A DNA stretch of 36,177 nucleotides, from NCBI GenBank assembly GCA_964624145.1, contig CAZUXT010000033.1, positions 1 through 36,177 of the forward strand. Direction: 5' to 3'. The notes under the pieces were generated by a model. It was not told the DNA's origin. It was given only the letters and a program-made list of their open reading frames with translations, and ran no database searches. This document shows positions 23,726 to 31,662 of this stretch, in pieces (position 1 is the first letter of the stretch; every line of letters starts with the position of its first letter). The position numbers were made by a program, and so were the translations under genes. The DNA is from WJMT01 sp964624145 (GTDB lineage: Bacteria; Acidobacteriota; Aminicenantia; Aminicenantales; Aminicenantaceae).

Positions 23726-24952
23726 TTAAGCAGAGAGATCTAACAGTACTCTTAACAGCAGGTTCGCCGCCTTTTCCAGGTCTTCCCATTCGATTCTCTC
23801 CTGCGGGGAGTGGCTTATTCCATCTTCACATGGAATGAATATCATACCGGTATCAGAAACAGAATGTAAGATCTGTGCATCATGACCTGCCCCGCTGTTA
23901 AGGGCCATATAGGAATAATCCAGTTCCTTGCAAAATTTTATCATAAGGTCTTTGAGGCGGGCGGAGGTTTTGACTGGTTCTGTTTTGTCATTGATCTTAT
24001 AGTCAAAATGAAGTCCACGCGAGGAAGATATATCTTTCGCGAATCCCAGCACTTTTTTTTCTATCTCTTTAAGGGTCTGGCTGGATTGGCTTCTAAAGTC
24101 AAGGGAAAATTCGACCCTGTCAGGGATGATACTGAAGGAACCGGGATGGATATGAGCGTTTCCTATTGTGAACATACTTCCATAGTGTTCTTTGGCTACA
24201 TATTGGGTTCCTTTGAGCGCAAAGTCAGCCAGGCCTAAAAAGGCATCATGACGAAGTTCAAAAGGAGTGGTGCCCGCATGACTGGCTTGTCCCTGAAAAA
24301 GACAGGTCCACAAATTTTTTCCTGCGATGTTTTCAACGATGCCTATGGATTTATCTTCTGTTTCCAGTAAAGGGCCCTGCTCAATGTGTATTTCTATAAA
24401 AGCTTCGATTTGAGGCCGCTGTTCACTCGCTTTCATGATTGAATCTATGCTGAACTCTGTGTTTTCCAGAATACTTTTTAAGGGAGGGCCGAATTGAGTC
24501 TGTCCTTTTTCCAGAATTTCTCTCTTAATCAATCCGGTAAAGGCTCTTGAGCCTAAAAAATCTCCGACAAGATTGCCTTCTTCATCGGTAAAGGAGGCCA
24601 TTGATAAGGGTTTGGTGTGTTTTATTTTTTCTTCCTGGATTCTCTGCAGGCATTCAAGGGCTGAAAGAACACCAACCGTGCCGTCAAACATGCCTCCGTT
24701 TATGACCGTGTCGATATGGGAGCCCGCCATGACTGTTTTGCCTTTTCCTTCTAAAGTGCCAAAAATATTTCCGGCCCCGTCCTGGCTTGCACAAAGACCG
24801 GCGCAGGAAATTTTATCTTTAAGCCATTCCCGTGCTTCCAGGTCAGCTTTGCTGAATGAGGGGCGGCTTATCCCTCCGGCAGGGTCTTTGCCTATTTCGG
24901 ATAGTTCCGTCAGGTTTTTTTTCAGGCGTTCAAGGTTTATTTTTACATCCAT
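23726..24952 (-). CDS. M20-family Zn amidohydrolase (N-carbamoyl-amino-acid hydrolase / allantoate amidohydrolase type)
   Basis: 408 residues. Metal ligands of the family are visible: SHIDTV, GGMFDGTVGV, FTDEEGN, IEIHIEQGP and the C-terminal GISHSPQERI. ASHAGTTP marks the dimerisation/substrate part, and GAGHDAQ is also typical. Members remove carbamoyl or ureido groups from N-carbamoyl amino acids, beta-ureidopropionate or allantoate in the cytoplasm; sequence alone does not pick the substrate. ATG 24952 has GAGGAG 8 bases upstream, better than the longer form at 24967. It follows pdxJ by 30 bases on the minus strand, in the same direction. No other purine or hydantoin genes are nearby. Confidence 0.9.
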   Translation of the reverse strand: MDVKINLERLKKNLTELSEIGKDPAGGISRPSFSKADLEAREWLKDKISCAGLCASQDGAGNIFGTLEGKGKTVMAGSHIDTVINGGMFDGTVGVLSALECLQRIQEEKIKHTKPLSMASFTDEEGNLVGDFLGSRAFTGLIKREILEKGQTQFGPPLKSILENTEFSIDSIMKASEQRPQIEAFIEIHIEQGPLLETEDKSIGIVENIAGKNLWTCLFQGQASHAGTTPFELRHDAFLGLADFALKGTQYVAKEHYGSMFTIGNAHIHPGSFSIIPDRVEFSLDFRSQSSQTLKEIEKKVLGFAKDISSSRGLHFDYKINDKTEPVKTSARLKDLMIKFCKELDYSYMALNSGAGHDAQILHSVSDTGMIFIPCEDGISHSPQERIEWEDLEKAANLLLRVLLDLSA

Positions 24953-24982
24953 GGGATAACTCCTCAATTTACGCTGGTTTTA

Positions 24983-25693
24983 TCATTCCAGAAGATGAAG
25001 CATATCCTTGACTGCTTTTTCTATGCCCACAATCGAGCTTCTTGCGATGATAGAAAATCCAATGCTGAATTCTTTGATCTCCCGGATCGCGGTTATGGGA
25101 TGGATGTTCCAATAATCAAGACCGTGACCCGCATGCACTTCAAGACCCAGCTTATGTGCTGTTTTGGCTGCGTCTGCGATCTCCTGTTCTGCCGTGTTTC
25201 TTTCAGCACTTGGTTCAAGGTCAGCATACCTGCCGGTGTTTATTTCAATCAAATCAACCTTTAATTCAGCGCATACTTTGATCTGTTCTTCAGAAGGGTC
25301 AACAAAAATACTGACCTTGATCCCCGCTTGTTGGAGGCTCCGGATATGAGGGGCCAGCTTATCTTTGTTTTTGATGACATCCAGTCCGCCTTGAGTTGTG
25401 ACCTCATGCTCCTCTTCAGGTACCAGGGAGACAGTATCAGGCTTGATATCAATAGCAATCTTTTTCATTTCTTCAGTAGCAGCCATTTCTATATTCAGTT
25501 TTGTCTTTATGCTCTGCCTTAAAAGGCGCAGGTCCCCCTCTCTGATATGTCTTCTATCGCCTCGAATGTGACAAACAATACCCGAAGCGCCTGCCTGTTC
25601 AGCCAGAAGTGCGGCTAAAACAGGTTCCGGGACTTTACTTTTCCTTGCTTCTCTTAATGTTACGAAATGGTCTATATTTACGGATAGTCTCAT
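24983..25693 (-). CDS. pdxJ: Pyridoxine 5'-phosphate synthase
   Basis: Condenses 1-deoxyxylulose 5-phosphate with 3-amino-2-oxopropyl phosphate to form pyridoxine 5'-phosphate, the last step of deoxyxylulose-dependent vitamin B6 synthesis. The 236-residue TIM barrel shows LSVNIDHFVTLREAR, HIRGDRRHI, LNIEMAATEEM, VSLVPEEEHEVTTQGGLD, IEINTGRYA and EVHAGHGLDYWN, all typical of PdxJ including the catalytic His and Glu positions. ATG 25693 follows GGAG by 9 bases. It lies 12 bases after glmM, in a pairing common in many bacteria. Confidence is high. Confidence 0.97.
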   Translation of the reverse strand: MRLSVNIDHFVTLREARKSKVPEPVLAALLAEQAGASGIVCHIRGDRRHIREGDLRLLRQSIKTKLNIEMAATEEMKKIAIDIKPDTVSLVPEEEHEVTTQGGLDVIKNKDKLAPHIRSLQQAGIKVSIFVDPSEEQIKVCAELKVDLIEINTGRYADLEPSAERNTAEQEIADAAKTAHKLGLEVHAGHGLDYWNIHPITAIREIKEFSIGFSIIARSSIVGIEKAVKDMLHLLE

Positions 25694-25705
25694 AATAGGA
25701 CTCCT

Positions 25706-27043
25706 TTAAGCTAATTCTTTAGAGATTGATTCTGCAATCATTTGACCGAGCCTTTCGATTTGTTCCTTATCTTCTCCCTCGATCATTAATCTTGCTACAG
25801 GTTCTGTTCCCGAGTAACGGACATTGACCCGGCCTTTTTCCACAAGCTCCTGCTCGGCTTTTTGTATAGCTTTCATGATCTTTGGACAGTTTCCGAAGTC
25901 TTCCCTTCTTGATATTTTAACATTTTTTTGAATCTGAGGGTATTCGTAGAATCCTGAGTACAAAGAGGATAAGGGACGGTCTTTAAGGACCATTGTCTGG
26001 ATGACTTTCAGACTGGTGAGCATACCGTCTCCGGTAGGGCATTCGTTGAGAATAATGGTATGCCCGGATTGTTCTCCACCCAGATTGCTCTTTTGTTTGA
26101 GCATTTCCTCATACACATATCTGTCGCCCACATCAGTCCGTATGAGCCGGAGCCCGGTTTCCTTTAAAGCCTTTTCCAGACCCAGATTACTCATGATCGT
26201 CCCTATTATCTTATCTGATCTCAGTAAACCCTTTTCTTTCATATATTTGGATAGGATGAAAAGAGTATGGTCTCCGTTTAGGACCTTTCCTTTCTCATCC
26301 ACGAATATGGCCCGGTCCGAATCTCCGTCAAAAGCGACTCCCAGGTCAGCTTTTGTTTCCAGTACTTTGGCTGCGAGCGTGTCAGGGAATAATGAACCGC
26401 AGTTTGAATTTATATTTTTCCCGTCCGGTCGGTTATTTATGGCCAGGGTGTTGAAACCCAGGTCTGAGAACAAATCTGGAGCTATGTTTGAACTCGCTCC
26501 ATTGGCACAGTCAACAGCGACTTTTATTCCTTTAGAAAATTTTTTATAACGGAACTTGCTTTTAAGAAATTCAACATATTCTGTTTTCAGCTCTTTACTG
26601 AGGAGAGGTTCTGAACTGTCTGGGATTATTTTCTCTCCCGATTTTGTGATGCCGCTTTCCAGTCTCCGCTCAAAAGAATCTTTTATTTTTATTCCTTCTG
26701 AGGAAAATATCTTGATACCGTTGTATTCATAAGGATTATGAGATGCGGAAATGACAATGCCCGAAGAAAATGATTTTTTTTTGCTCAGCACAGCAATAGC
26801 AGATGTGGGAATCACCCCTGCAGATACGGCTTCTCCCTTTGAGTCCCTTATTCCCTGAAAAAGGGCTTGTTGGATCCATTCTCCTGACGAACGGGTATCG
26901 CGTCCGATCAAAATATAGGGAGACAGGCTCTCCTGTTTTAGCAAATCCGTGAGATTTTTCCCTATTTGATAGACTGTGGAGTAATCAAGAGGATATTTTC
27001 CTGCTACAGCCCTTATCCCGTCAGTACCAAAGAGTCTGTTCAT
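25706..27043 (-). CDS. glmM: Phosphoglucosamine mutase
   Basis: Converts glucosamine 6-phosphate to glucosamine 1-phosphate for UDP-GlcNAc and thus peptidoglycan and lipopolysaccharide. The 445-residue protein has the active-site serine loop VISASHNPYEYNGIK, the metal loop FDGDSDRAIFVD, the sugar-binding GGEQSGHTII and the C-terminal phosphate loop RYSGTEPVARLMIEG. The start RLFGTDGIRAVAG is characteristic. It sits 17 bases after cdaR; the cdaA-cdaR-glmM order is a well-known conserved unit, and GlmM is reported to bind and inhibit CdaA in some Firmicutes. ATG 27043 has no strong Shine-Dalgarno sequence. Confidence 0.97.
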   Translation of the reverse strand: MNRLFGTDGIRAVAGKYPLDYSTVYQIGKNLTDLLKQESLSPYILIGRDTRSSGEWIQQALFQGIRDSKGEAVSAGVIPTSAIAVLSKKKSFSSGIVISASHNPYEYNGIKIFSSEGIKIKDSFERRLESGITKSGEKIIPDSSEPLLSKELKTEYVEFLKSKFRYKKFSKGIKVAVDCANGASSNIAPDLFSDLGFNTLAINNRPDGKNINSNCGSLFPDTLAAKVLETKADLGVAFDGDSDRAIFVDEKGKVLNGDHTLFILSKYMKEKGLLRSDKIIGTIMSNLGLEKALKETGLRLIRTDVGDRYVYEEMLKQKSNLGGEQSGHTIILNECPTGDGMLTSLKVIQTMVLKDRPLSSLYSGFYEYPQIQKNVKISRREDFGNCPKIMKAIQKAEQELVEKGRVNVRYSGTEPVARLMIEGEDKEQIERLGQMIAESISKELA

Positions 27044-27060
27044 TTGGGTTTCTCTTTGGC

Positions 27061-27738
27061 TTACTTTTTCGTCTCCTCTTTCTGAATGAGCAGTTTCACG
27101 AGAGCTGTGGTTTTCGAACCTAGAATCGTCAGTTCCGGGGCAGGCGTGATCAGGTCTGCCTCAACCGCTGTGGTGTGCATAAAACCGGAAATATCTATGG
27201 GACTGGTTCGTACGATCTCATTTTCGTTGATTTTACTTTCAGGACCTTTAACGAGCACTTCAGAGGGTTCGACTTCGGTTTTTTTAAGAATATAGCCGGG
27301 CGGCAGTTCGCCGTAGATGTCAGGCTTTATGGACAGCATCATTTCTTTGCTGTTTTCGAATTTAAGATTGACCAGGCTGGGAGAGATCTCTTTAACCTCT
27401 GCCCCGTCCGGTATGCTCACCATGCTGCGGCTGAGCGTGTAATCCTGCTGCGCTGTGGTGGCTCTTCTTAAGTCCAGTACGGCATGGACATTAGCCGAGG
27501 AAATTTGATTGATAAGCCTCTCCGGTGCGCGTACTGTCACATGAACGGTCTGCATCGGTCTTTCGACAAGTTCTATGCTTGACGGAATGTTGTGAAGTTC
27601 AAGCGGCACATTCAGACTCTTTTCAGAAAATCTCTTTTCTTCGGGGATTAAAGAGAACCATAAGATCAATGCGAGTAAAAAAGAGAAGATCTTAAGCCCG
27701 AGATTTTTTGTGAATAGTTTTTTTATGTTCGGCTTCAT
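27061..27738 (-). CDS. cdaR: YbbR-domain protein CdaR, regulator of diadenylate cyclase
   Basis: 225 residues: an N-terminal membrane anchor (LGLKIFSFLLALILWFSLI, about 12-30), then YbbR-type repeats outside the membrane (VPLELHNIPSSIELVERP, VHVTVRAPERLI, LPPGYILKKTEVEPSEVLVKG). CdaR modulates the membrane cyclase CdaA encoded just before it. ATG 27738 was chosen because it starts 4 bases past the cdaA stop, whereas the open frame can be read back to 27879 inside cdaA and the extension has no ribosome-binding site or similarity. Shorter than four-repeat Bacillus CdaR; about two repeats are visible here. Confidence 0.88.
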   Translation of the reverse strand: MKPNIKKLFTKNLGLKIFSFLLALILWFSLIPEEKRFSEKSLNVPLELHNIPSSIELVERPMQTVHVTVRAPERLINQISSANVHAVLDLRRATTAQQDYTLSRSMVSIPDGAEVKEISPSLVNLKFENSKEMMLSIKPDIYGELPPGYILKKTEVEPSEVLVKGPESKINENEIVRTSPIDISGFMHTTAVEADLITPAPELTILGSKTTALVKLLIQKEETKK

Positions 27739-27742
27739 TTTC

Positions 27743-28510
27743 TTATATGAAATAATTTTGTATGTTTTCTTTGAGTTGTGCTTTATCAAGACCCCTTTCC
27801 AGTAATCCTTCAGTGGCCAGGGAGATGGTCCCTGTCTCTTCTGAGACCACGATGATGACGGCATCTGTTTCCTGCGCAAGACCGAGAGCCGCGAGATGCC
27901 GGGTTCTGGTTTTGAACTGCTTGCCGAGCGTATGCGTGGCTGGAAGGGGGAGAAGGCATCCGGCTGCCAGTATCTTATCTTCCCTTATTATCACGGCTCC
28001 GTCGTGGAGGGGATTATGGGGGAAAAAAATACTGACTATAAGGTCTTTTGAGAGCTGCGCGTTTATTTCAACTCCTCTTGAGGCATAGCTCTCCAAAGAG
28101 ATTTCTTTTTCAAGCGCAATGAGAGCGCCTATTTTATTTTGAGCCAGGTAATCAACGGCCTGGAACAGGTCTTCGAATGTGAGTGTTTTTTCTTTTTTTA
28201 TGATCGACCTTGAACCTATTGATGTGAGAAGCCTTCTTATTTCACCCTGAAAAAGGACAATGATAGCAATGATCAAATAAGAGATAAAACTTTTGATAAG
28301 CCTGTGTGAGACAAGGAGATTTCCCCATTGAGTGATAAGATACAGGATAATGACGATTCCCAGGCCGATGGCCATCTGATAAGCTCTGGTATCTTTTATG
28401 AGCCTGAAAAAGGAATAGAGTATGAAGGTCAGAAGCAGGATATCCAGAAAGTCGGCAAGCGTAAATCCCTTTAAAGCGGTTACGACTTCTGATAAGACCT
28501 CAGCCAGCAT
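27743..28510 (-). CDS. cdaA: Membrane diadenylate cyclase CdaA
   Basis: Makes cyclic di-AMP from two ATP. The 255-residue protein has three N-terminal membrane helices (about 19-38, 45-62, 70-88) and a DisA_N catalytic domain with LHDGAVII (DGA motif) and TRTRHLAALGLAQ (RHR-type motif), followed by VVSEETGTISLA. Length and topology fit CdaA. ATG 28510 overlaps the folP end by 11 bases, and AGGAGAGAGGG lies in the folP 3' end, so translation is probably coupled. It is followed 4 bases later by cdaR and then glmM, linking c-di-AMP with cell-wall precursor supply. Confidence 0.96.
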   Translation of the reverse strand: MLAEVLSEVVTALKGFTLADFLDILLLTFILYSFFRLIKDTRAYQMAIGLGIVIILYLITQWGNLLVSHRLIKSFISYLIIAIIVLFQGEIRRLLTSIGSRSIIKKEKTLTFEDLFQAVDYLAQNKIGALIALEKEISLESYASRGVEINAQLSKDLIVSIFFPHNPLHDGAVIIREDKILAAGCLLPLPATHTLGKQFKTRTRHLAALGLAQETDAVIIVVSEETGTISLATEGLLERGLDKAQLKENIQNYFI

Positions 28511-29402
28511 GCAGCCCTCTCTCCTTTCCTCTGTCTCCGGAAAATTGGTTTGAAACTTCTTCCTTCATTATGGCCTCAGCCACAATCACTGCCTTTTTTA
28601 GTGAAGAGACGTCATGGACTCTCAGGATGTGCGCTCCCTGAAGGATGCTGATCAAAGAGGAGGCTATGGTCCCTTCGATTCTCTTTTCAGGAGAAAGGTC
28701 AAGCAGGTCTCCTATGAAGGATTTTCTCGAAACACCGATCAATATCGGGAATCCCAGCTCGTTGAATGCGCTGAGGTTGCTTATGATCTTGAGATTATCC
28801 TTCAGCCTTTTCCCGAATCCTATACCGGGATCGATAATGATTTTATTCTTCTTTATTCCTGCGGTTAAGGCATCTGTGACTCTTTGCTCGAGAAACGCTT
28901 TAATCTCTTGGATCACATTGCCGTACTCCGGGCTTTCCTGCATATTCCTGGGTGTGCCCTTCATATGCATAATGATAACAGGGATGTCTTTTTTTGAAGC
29001 CAGTTCGCCTATTTTAGGGTCGAACCGCATCCCGCTTATATCATTGAGAATATCAGCCCCGGCGTCCAGGGCAGATTTCAAGACTTCTGATTTTGTGGTA
29101 TCCACGGAAATCAAGGCGTCTGTCTTTTCTCTTATCTCGGAAATAACGGGTACAATTCTTTTCTTCTCTTCCTCGGCGGTCACAGGATCGGATCCGGGCC
29201 TTGTGCTTTCTCCCCCGATGTCAAGGATGTCAGCCCCGTCTTCGATGAGTTGAAGCCCTTTTTGGACGGCGTTTTTCTTGTCCAGGTACAAGCTTCCGTC
29301 TGAAAAAGAGTCAGGAGTGACATTAAGAATTCCCATAAGCCAGGTTCTCCGGCCCAGGGTGTAGTCCCTTTCTCTGATCCGAACCGAATATTCTTTTCTC
29401 AC
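28500..29402 (-). CDS. folP: Dihydropteroate synthase
   Basis: Joins p-aminobenzoate to the pterin pyrophosphate in folate synthesis; the target of sulfonamides. The 300-residue TIM barrel has MGILNVTPDSFSDG, DILDIGGESTRPGS, SVDTTKSEV, NDISG, IIMHMKGTPRNMQ, IIDPGIGFGKR, IGVSRKSFIG and EGTIASSL. The GTG start at 29402 lies 7 bases after the ftsH stop and lacks a Shine-Dalgarno sequence, suggesting dependence on ftsH translation. The next possible starts would cut into the first strand. The C-terminal 25 residues (NQFSGDRGKERGLHAG) are an unconserved tail that overlaps the cdaA start. Confidence 0.96.
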   Translation of the reverse strand: MRKEYSVRIRERDYTLGRRTWLMGILNVTPDSFSDGSLYLDKKNAVQKGLQLIEDGADILDIGGESTRPGSDPVTAEEEKKRIVPVISEIREKTDALISVDTTKSEVLKSALDAGADILNDISGMRFDPKIGELASKKDIPVIIMHMKGTPRNMQESPEYGNVIQEIKAFLEQRVTDALTAGIKKNKIIIDPGIGFGKRLKDNLKIISNLSAFNELGFPILIGVSRKSFIGDLLDLSPEKRIEGTIASSLISILQGAHILRVHDVSSLKKAVIVAEAIMKEEVSNQFSGDRGKERGLHAG

Positions 29403-29409
29403 TTTTAAT

Positions 29410-31308
29410 TTAATTTGATGTTTTTCTTTTATTTTTTGCTGGTGATTCTTTTTGCTTTTTCTTTTTTTGAGAAGATGTTGTTTTGGCTTTCTTAGGGCCT
29501 TTTCCGTTTAAAAACGCTTCAATTTCCTCGGAAGTCAGGACTTCCTTTTCAAGAAGAGCCTCTGCTATGTTTCTCAAGACACTTTTATGGTTTTGCAGCA
29601 GGTCCATGGTTCTTTTCAAATTCCTTTCCACTATTTTTTTGACTTCCACATCAATGAGTTGAGAGGTTTGTTCACTGTAGTTTCTGTCCGTAGACAGCTC
29701 TTTTCCGAGAAAGACCATATCGTCCTTTTCACCGAAGGTCAAAGGTCCCAGGGAAGACATCCCGTATTCACAAACCATTTTGCGGGCGATCTCAGTGGAT
29801 TTCTCAAAGTCATTGGCCGCACCTGTGGTGCTTTTATTGAGAAATATGTTTTCCGCGGCTCTTCCCGCCATCAATACGGAAAGTTGGGCTTCGAGATATT
29901 CCTGCGAATATGTGTATCTGTCGTCAAGAGGAAGCTGTTGCGTAAGGCCCAGCGCCATTCCTCTGGGAATGATAGTGACTTTGTGCAGGGGATCTGCCTC
30001 AGGAATGAGAAGCGCCACAAGAGCATGCCCTGCTTCATGGTAGGCGGTTATCTTTTTTTCTTCGTCGTTTATGATCATGCTCTTTCTTTCCACTCCCATA
30101 AGAACCTTATCTTTGGAGGCTTCAAGGTCTTTCATGGACACTTTATCCTTGCTGTATCGGGCGGCAAGGAGCGCTGCTTCATTAACCAGATTAGCAAGAT
30201 CAGCCCCTGAAAATCCCGGAGTAGACCGGGCGAGAACAGAAAGATTCACATCATCGCTTAATGGAATATTTCTTACATGGACTCTCAGAATGTCTTCTCT
30301 GCCTTTAAAGTCCGGCATGTTCACCACGATTCTCCGGTCAAACCTACCGGGTCTCAATAAAGCGCTGTCCAGAATGTCCGGACGGTTCGTTGCCGCAATG
30401 AGGATGATACCTTCGTTTGCATTGAAACCATCCATTTCAACAAGAAGTTGGTTGAGCGTCTGCTCCCTCTCGTCATGGCCCCCTCCCAGTCCGGCTCCTC
30501 TGTGACGTCCTACGGCATCGAGTTCATCGATAAAAATGAGGCATGGGGCCTGCTTTTTGCCCTGTTCAAAGAGGTCGCGCACTCTGGAGGCACCGACTCC
30601 TACGAACATCTCGACAAAATCAGAACCGCTTATTGAAAAGAAAGAGACATTCGCTTCTCCTGCCACGGCTCTTGCCAGGAGAGTCTTTCCTGTTCCCGGC
30701 GAACCGATCAGGATAACTCCTTTGGGAATACGGCCGCCTAATTTTTGGAACTTTTTAGGATCTTTGAGAAACTCTATGATTTCACTGAGTTCTTCCTTGG
30801 CTTCCTTAACTCCTGCTACGTCTTTGAATGTGACTTTTTTCCTCGGACCTGTAAAAAGTTTGGCTTTGCTTTTTCCAAAGGAAAGGGCTTTGTTCCCACC
30901 GGCCTGCATTTGCCGCATGAAAAACACCCAGAAGAGCACGATCAGGATTATCGGGAACCAAGTGAAAAGATAGGTATACCACGGATTTTTGGTATTGTCT
31001 TTCACATTGATATTGACATTGTTTTCCCGGAGAATGGGAACAAGTCCGTCAAATTGAGGGGGAGTCACTGTTTTAAACTCTGTCTGGTCCAGGTATTTCC
31101 CTGTGATCTGATTGCCCGTGATGGTCACTTCCCCGACTCTTTCGTTTTCAACGTCATCGAGAAATTGGGTGAAAGAAACGTCATTTTTCGCTGCTTTGGG
31201 AGACTGCAGCAGGCTCCAGAGGATTATGACAATAATACCGGTAACAAGCCAGAAGGCCAGATTTTTATATGCTTTTGGTTTTTTTCTCTTCTTATCCATT
31301 CTTTCCAT
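29410..31308 (-). CDS. ftsH: ATP-dependent zinc metalloprotease FtsH
   Basis: Membrane-anchored AAA+ protease degrading membrane and unstable cytoplasmic proteins. The 632-residue product has two N-terminal membrane helices (about 17-34 and 111-130) with a periplasmic region between. The AAA module follows: Walker A GSPGTGKT, pore loop MFVGVGASRVRD, Walker B IFIDELDAVG and SRH LRPGRFDRRI. The zinc site is YHEAGHALV with the third ligand in AANDFEKST. Walker A has Ser where most FtsH have Pro (GPPGTGKT), which should not abolish function. The C-terminal tail is Lys-rich. ATG 31308 follows AGGA by 7 bases. First gene of the minus-strand series. Confidence 0.97.
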   Translation of the reverse strand: MERMDKKRKKPKAYKNLAFWLVTGIIVIILWSLLQSPKAAKNDVSFTQFLDDVENERVGEVTITGNQITGKYLDQTEFKTVTPPQFDGLVPILRENNVNINVKDNTKNPWYTYLFTWFPIILIVLFWVFFMRQMQAGGNKALSFGKSKAKLFTGPRKKVTFKDVAGVKEAKEELSEIIEFLKDPKKFQKLGGRIPKGVILIGSPGTGKTLLARAVAGEANVSFFSISGSDFVEMFVGVGASRVRDLFEQGKKQAPCLIFIDELDAVGRHRGAGLGGGHDEREQTLNQLLVEMDGFNANEGIILIAATNRPDILDSALLRPGRFDRRIVVNMPDFKGREDILRVHVRNIPLSDDVNLSVLARSTPGFSGADLANLVNEAALLAARYSKDKVSMKDLEASKDKVLMGVERKSMIINDEEKKITAYHEAGHALVALLIPEADPLHKVTIIPRGMALGLTQQLPLDDRYTYSQEYLEAQLSVLMAGRAAENIFLNKSTTGAANDFEKSTEIARKMVCEYGMSSLGPLTFGEKDDMVFLGKELSTDRNYSEQTSQLIDVEVKKIVERNLKRTMDLLQNHKSVLRNIAEALLEKEVLTSEEIEAFLNGKGPKKAKTTSSQKKKKQKESPAKNKRKTSN

Positions 31309-31328
31309 TGTTCATCCTATAACGAGTT

Positions 31329-31357
31329 ATTTTAGCATTTTTCATAAGAATTGTTAA
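31329..31357 (-). promoter_or_regulatory. Promoter of the ftsH operon
   Basis: On the minus strand: TTAACA (31357-31352), 17-base spacer, TAAAAT (31334-31329) with TG one base upstream (extended -10). It places the transcript start about 12-15 bases before the ftsH ATG. A further 170 bases to the tRNA hold only AT-rich sequence and a palindrome. Confidence 0.6.
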
Positions 31358-31466
31358 CCCGGATTGTTCATAAAAAACGCAGATACCTCATTTATTAAAA
31401 AAATGATGGATAGGTTTAAGTAAATTTTTTATATCATCTTTGGATGAATAGGATGTTCCTATGTGT

Positions 31467-31480
31467 TTGTTCTTGAACAA
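31467..31480. promoter_or_regulatory. 14-bp palindrome between the ftsH and tRNA promoters
   Basis: TTGTTCTTGAACAA is perfectly palindromic (6-base arms, 2-base centre). It lies 4 bases upstream of the tRNA -35 box, so it is placed where an operator could act, but no regulator is known here. Confidence 0.25.
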
Positions 31481-31483
31481 CGC

Positions 31484-31512
31484 TTGACTGATGAGGCTCA
31501 TTTTATTATTAT
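31484..31512 (+). promoter_or_regulatory. Promoter of tRNA-Ala
   Basis: TTGACT (31484-31489), 17-base spacer, TATTAT (31507-31512). The tRNA begins 15 bases past the -10 box. Confidence 0.6.
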
Positions 31513-31527
31513 TTATTAACCTTGTGT

Positions 31528-31603
31528 GGGGCTGTAGTTCAGTTGGGAGAACGCTTGACTGGCAGTCAAGAGGTCGTGGGTTCAAATCCCATCAGCTCCA
31601 CCA
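31528..31603 (+). tRNA. tRNA-Ala (anticodon GGC)
   Basis: A 76-base cloverleaf. The acceptor stem GGGGCTG pairs with CAGCTCC and includes the G3-U70 wobble that marks alanine tRNAs. Anticodon stem CTTGA/TCAAG encloses the loop CTGGCAG, anticodon GGC, reading GCC and GCU. The T arm is GTGGG TTCAAAT CCCAT, and CCA is encoded at the 3' end. Confidence 0.96.
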
Positions 31604-31662
31604 TTCCTCATTTTCTGTCGCATTGACTCATTTTTATTTTATTGATAACCTTATAGTTACGC

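Noticed and set aside
28645..29253. 202-codon plus-strand frame opposite folP
   Set aside because: Antisense to clear FolP motifs; serine/leucine-rich composition typical of a complement frame.
29587..30210. 207-codon plus-strand frame opposite ftsH
   Set aside because: Antisense to FtsH protease and AAA motifs, no independent support.
31388..31585. Minus-strand frame overlapping the tRNA
   Set aside because: Its apparent start peptide is the reverse of the tRNA-Ala gene; the tRNA explains the sequence.
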